A DNA stretch of 57,663 nt. Origin: Phoronis australis. Taxonomy: Eukaryota; Phoronida; Phoronidae. How positions within the stretch are numbered: the first letter of the stretch is position 1; each line of letters opens with the position of its first letter. Below, in pieces: positions 54,736-57,663 of this stretch. Location: positions 1,111,536 through 1,169,198 of the forward strand of contig NMRA01000064.1 in NCBI GenBank assembly GCA_002633005.1. The letters run 5' to 3'. The notes beneath the pieces were generated by a model that had not been told where the DNA came from, did no database searches, and worked only from the letters and a program-made list of their open reading frames with translations. Made by a program: the position numbers and the translations under genes.

Positions 54736-55790
54736 CTATAAACCTTTTTGAGCACAATTTTGTACCTCGGCCGAGATCAGAAAATTATCATATTCCCGTG
54801 CATTTCCGTGACGGACCTGAGTTCCCTGGCAAATTAAGGAACGATACCTGAACGACGGCCATGTTGTCCTTGAAAACGTATTGATTGTTATTTTGTTTGA
54901 TTGTTTTTGATTCTCATTTTGGTTCTTTTTATAAAAAATATGATTATTTAGTGCCATTTTGTATCTGTTCTTTGCATATGACGAGTGGTATTTACTTTGG
55001 AGACTTTCTCGCCTACAATGGTCACCGCTCAGTGTGATTCCCGTTGCCCCATGACGTTTAATCGCTTCAATAAGTCGGGCTTCATAGGCTTTCTCTTTCT
55101 GTTTAAACAGATCACGGAAAATTTTTACTTTGTACATGTTAAGGTAAAAGACAGAAAAGTTTTTACGAAACAGTTTTAAAGACCATATTTTTGCTCGTTT
55201 GGCCGAAGCCAATTCATCATCCCACCAGGGTGGCTGCTTTGTCCGAGAGTTTTGATTTACTTTAGTCTTACTATTCGTAGATGTACGAGTTTTCATGGTA
55301 GATACGGCCGACTGCCACAGCAAATCTGTTATGGATCTGACCGCATTATCTAGATTGCCACTAGCCACCGAGCTATCCACGGCCGCCGTACAATTCTCAG
55401 CACCAGTTGAAAAAACATGAGAGAATGCTGTGTTCATGAGAGGTCTGAGGCGACCGTAGCGTTCTCAACGTCAACGGTCGTATGCATGTAGACGCACAAC
55501 TCCTTTAGGATCAAAACTGCGTTTTGCCTTTGTAAACAAATATCCACGCGGTTGTGCGGTTCCAAGGTGGTTCTGTTAAATCTTTTTTTCGCTACGCAGT
55601 GTATATTTTGTATTTGAATTTCCTCGAGAATGAAGATAAGGTATTTTTCTAAACACATGTGAAATGTTGTAAAAATGGCCATTTTTGTGAATAAGGTTTG
55701 AGATAACCTTAAAATACAGACATCTACTTTTAGACGAAACCACTGGGAACAAGGGGCTCGAAAGTGAAGACTCACCCAGGAGTTCTTCCG
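54736..55790 (-). mobile_element. Non-LTR retrotransposon, endonuclease-RT linker fragment
   Basis: A 233-codon minus-strand frame (55437-54736) contains SITDLLWQSAVSTMKTRTST, then KQPPWWDDELASAKRAKIWS, FRDLFKQKEKAYEARL and HSSYAKNRYKM. The PPWWDDEL box followed by basic helical sequence marks the linker between LINE endonuclease and RT. Upstream frames to 55790 are the probable end of the endonuclease, in shifted frames. No RT motif follows, so this is a truncated copy. Confidence 0.65.
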
Positions 55791-56081
55791 GCATGTGGCG
55801 TGTCAGTCAGGGTAAACAAATTGTTGCTGCATATGAAAGCAAAATTGTGACAGCAAAAGGAAAAAAAACAACAGCCAGTGAAGTCAAAGAATGATGATGA
55901 GCTTGCCCTTGGGGATAGTTAGGAGTGCGACAACACCATACACGAGATGATTCAAAGATTTCCACTCATGAAGGTCTGGGATCTTTGTCGACTTTGTTCA
56001 TGTTGTGTTTTCTTACATCAGTAAAAAACTGTTGATGCATGCAACGCATCAATCACAGGGCTGGTAAAGGTCTTGCTTGCT
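55791..56081. other. No recognisable gene
   Basis: Short frames such as RFPLMKVWDLCRLCSCC on the plus strand; no family recognised. Confidence 0.3.
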
Positions 56082-57100
56082 CAGGGCTCGACATAACGAG
56101 CTGCAGGTCGCATTTGTGACCTTAAATTTGGAAATGCGAGCTGAGATTTTTGCCAGCTCGTATCAAGTCTCAAAATGAGAACTTGCATTTCTAACGTTTG
56201 CGAGCTGAGTTTTCACACTTCGCGGCAGATACCCGGCAAATAAATCGTCACACGACAGCCTGTTCCGTTGTTCCTCGGGTCGATATTCTATGTCTGTAAA
56301 CAGCTATTCGGCAACTAAACCTGGAAAAGCGAAATTGTGGATAGCGAACTTTTTTTTCTTCTCTTCATACGCTCTCTCCCAATTTTTCGTTCCCCGGACC
56401 ACGTAGTAAAATCAATTTTCAATCTCCAACAGAAAGAATTTTGTTCCGGCTGAAGCGGGCAATGAAAAACAAAATTATTGTGGGTGGCTAAAAAGGGTAC
56501 AGTGTAGGTAGTAACGATAGCCAGAAAGTCATCCCTACTAGATAGAGTTTGCCACGCAAAATCGTATTATAATAACATTTGTTATTATTGCAGTCTTTCA
56601 GTATCTTATTACCGCAAACACTCAGCCTGGGGTTAACAACTATGCTCACGCATGCGCCTACTCCCTACCTTAGAAGTGTTTCATAGTAAGCGCTCACTGC
56701 ACCTAAGCGTTCCCCCTCAACTTTGAGTTTTTCAAATTAAGCACCCACAGTTCTGACTAGCTCCCATCATAGGGCACTACAAACGACCGTGCGCGTTGTT
56801 TGAAATTAACACGCAGCCTACTGGTGAGTTACTCTCATTTTACACAACAAAAAATTCAGTTTTCAAAAACCGTCCTTTCTCAATATATTAAAACCAAACC
56901 CCAACGTTTTTATATCTTCGACTGGTGACCTGCGTGTCGTTTTGTGACTGACCTATTTTCCCGCGTTTTGACTCGTAAACATGGCGGGAAACTTTTGCGA
57001 CTTGGCATTTATGAATGTGATCTGGATTTTGAAAATGCGACTTGGGATTTTGGGTTGGTCGCATAATGCGACCTGGCGATTTTCATAACGTCGAGCCCTG
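56082..57100. mobile_element. hAT-like non-autonomous element, 1019 bp
   Basis: Ends CAGGGCTCGACATAACG and CATAACGTCGAGCCCTG: inverted termini typical of hAT elements (CAGGGNT...). Subterminal motifs AATGCGAGCTGAGATTTT at the left and AATGCGACTTGGGATTTT at the right recur in both halves. No transposase frame. Flanks TGCTTGCT and TTGCTGTA do not give a clear 8-bp duplication. Confidence 0.7.
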
Positions 57101-57470
57101 TTGCTGTAGTCTCACTTTGTTTTATTGCCATGTGGTCATACTACGTCGATTTCTTAGTTCCTGGACGAAGCTCCACAACATACACACACACACTCCCTTG
57201 TGACACGAAGCACTGGTACTACTCTTTATGAAGACGTGGATGTTAACACCCTGAAGGACTCGTCGTGTGGTTACAGTTCAACAGAAAGAAATCAACGCAT
57301 TCAGTTATACATGTTTGTTAGGCTAAATCTCACAAAGAAATCATGAAAAAAAGGTGAAATATAATTAATAATCAACCCATCAACTAATTTAAGGTCCGTA
57401 TTATTCTGAAAATATTGACAAAATACCGTAACTTGAACGACTATTCAACTTGCCAATGCAGAGAAAATAG
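57101..57470. other. No recognisable gene
   Basis: AT-rich sequence without signals. Confidence 0.35.
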
Positions 57471-57525
57471 TGCGTTCACGATCGCTTTTTTGCGTTCACG
57501 ATCGCTTTTTTGCGTTCACGATCGC
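57471..57525. repeat. 20-bp tandem repeat, 2.75 units
   Basis: TGCGTTCACGATCGCTTTTT repeated head to tail without change; each unit contains CGATCG. Confidence 0.9.
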
Positions 57526-57663
57526 CATAGAGAATTGTCGACTTCTTTCCCGACCGCCGTCTCACAGAAAGACCTGTTTGCATTGGTAACTATCTCACAT
57601 TGTTTCACAAATCATAACTAACAAAGGTGTCACCAGGGACAATTAAATTATAAACGGCACACG

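Noticed and set aside
57471-57525. Short direct repeats as a possible CRISPR array
   Set aside because: Units are contiguous with no spacers and the genome is eukaryotic; a simple tandem repeat.

Overview
The window is eukaryotic: spliced genes with GT-AG introns, low gene density, many transposon remnants, minisatellites, one run of 801 Ns (39339-40139) and three single ambiguous bases. The protein content (a deuterostome-like beta-1,4-galactosyltransferase with vertebrate-like exon sizes) together with abundant non-LTR, Kolobok-like and hAT-like repeats suggests a marine invertebrate, perhaps a hemichordate or other non-vertebrate deuterostome. The species assignment is inference only.

The backbone is a tandem segmental duplication of a beta-1,4-galactosyltransferase (B4GALT) gene on the minus strand. 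Copy 2 is complete: six exons between 51447 and 38144 (355, 230, 188, 123, 105 and 118 coding bases), joining in phase to encode 372 residues with a type II membrane anchor, the D-x-D motif, the WGWGGEDD motif and the metal-ligand histidine. Copy 1 keeps exons 1-3 (7897-7543, 2234-2005, 939-752), identical in length to those of copy 2; exons 4-6 lie beyond the left edge. Paralogous non-coding DNA extends over about 1-8720 and 42041-52560, with a possible outlying block near 17.1-19.1 kb and 54.1-54.4 kb. Comparing the copies gives empty-site evidence for later insertions in copy 2.

Between the two genes lie three phase-compatible minus-strand exons of an unrecognised gene (19358-18443), two possible plus-strand initial exons (17390 and 24331), a decayed open frame ending in a PHD-like Cys/His cluster and followed by two histone-type 3' stem-loops (11967-12417), and a nest of mobile elements at 27.5-37.5 kb. 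That nest contains an L1/Tx1-like LINE, a second LINE split by a TTAA-flanked Kolobok-like element with a decayed THAP domain, and a second inverted Kolobok-like copy.

The most unusual feature is a higher-order repeat present as two arrays (25931-27120 and 43252-44655). Its roughly 140-bp subunits each carry a sequence resembling the CTCF binding core (GCCACTAGGGGGCGC type). One array sits in intron 2 of B4GALT copy 2. The right end holds a LINE linker fragment, a 1.02-kb hAT-like element and a short 20-bp tandem repeat. No bacterial genes, CRISPR arrays, tRNA or rRNA genes were seen.
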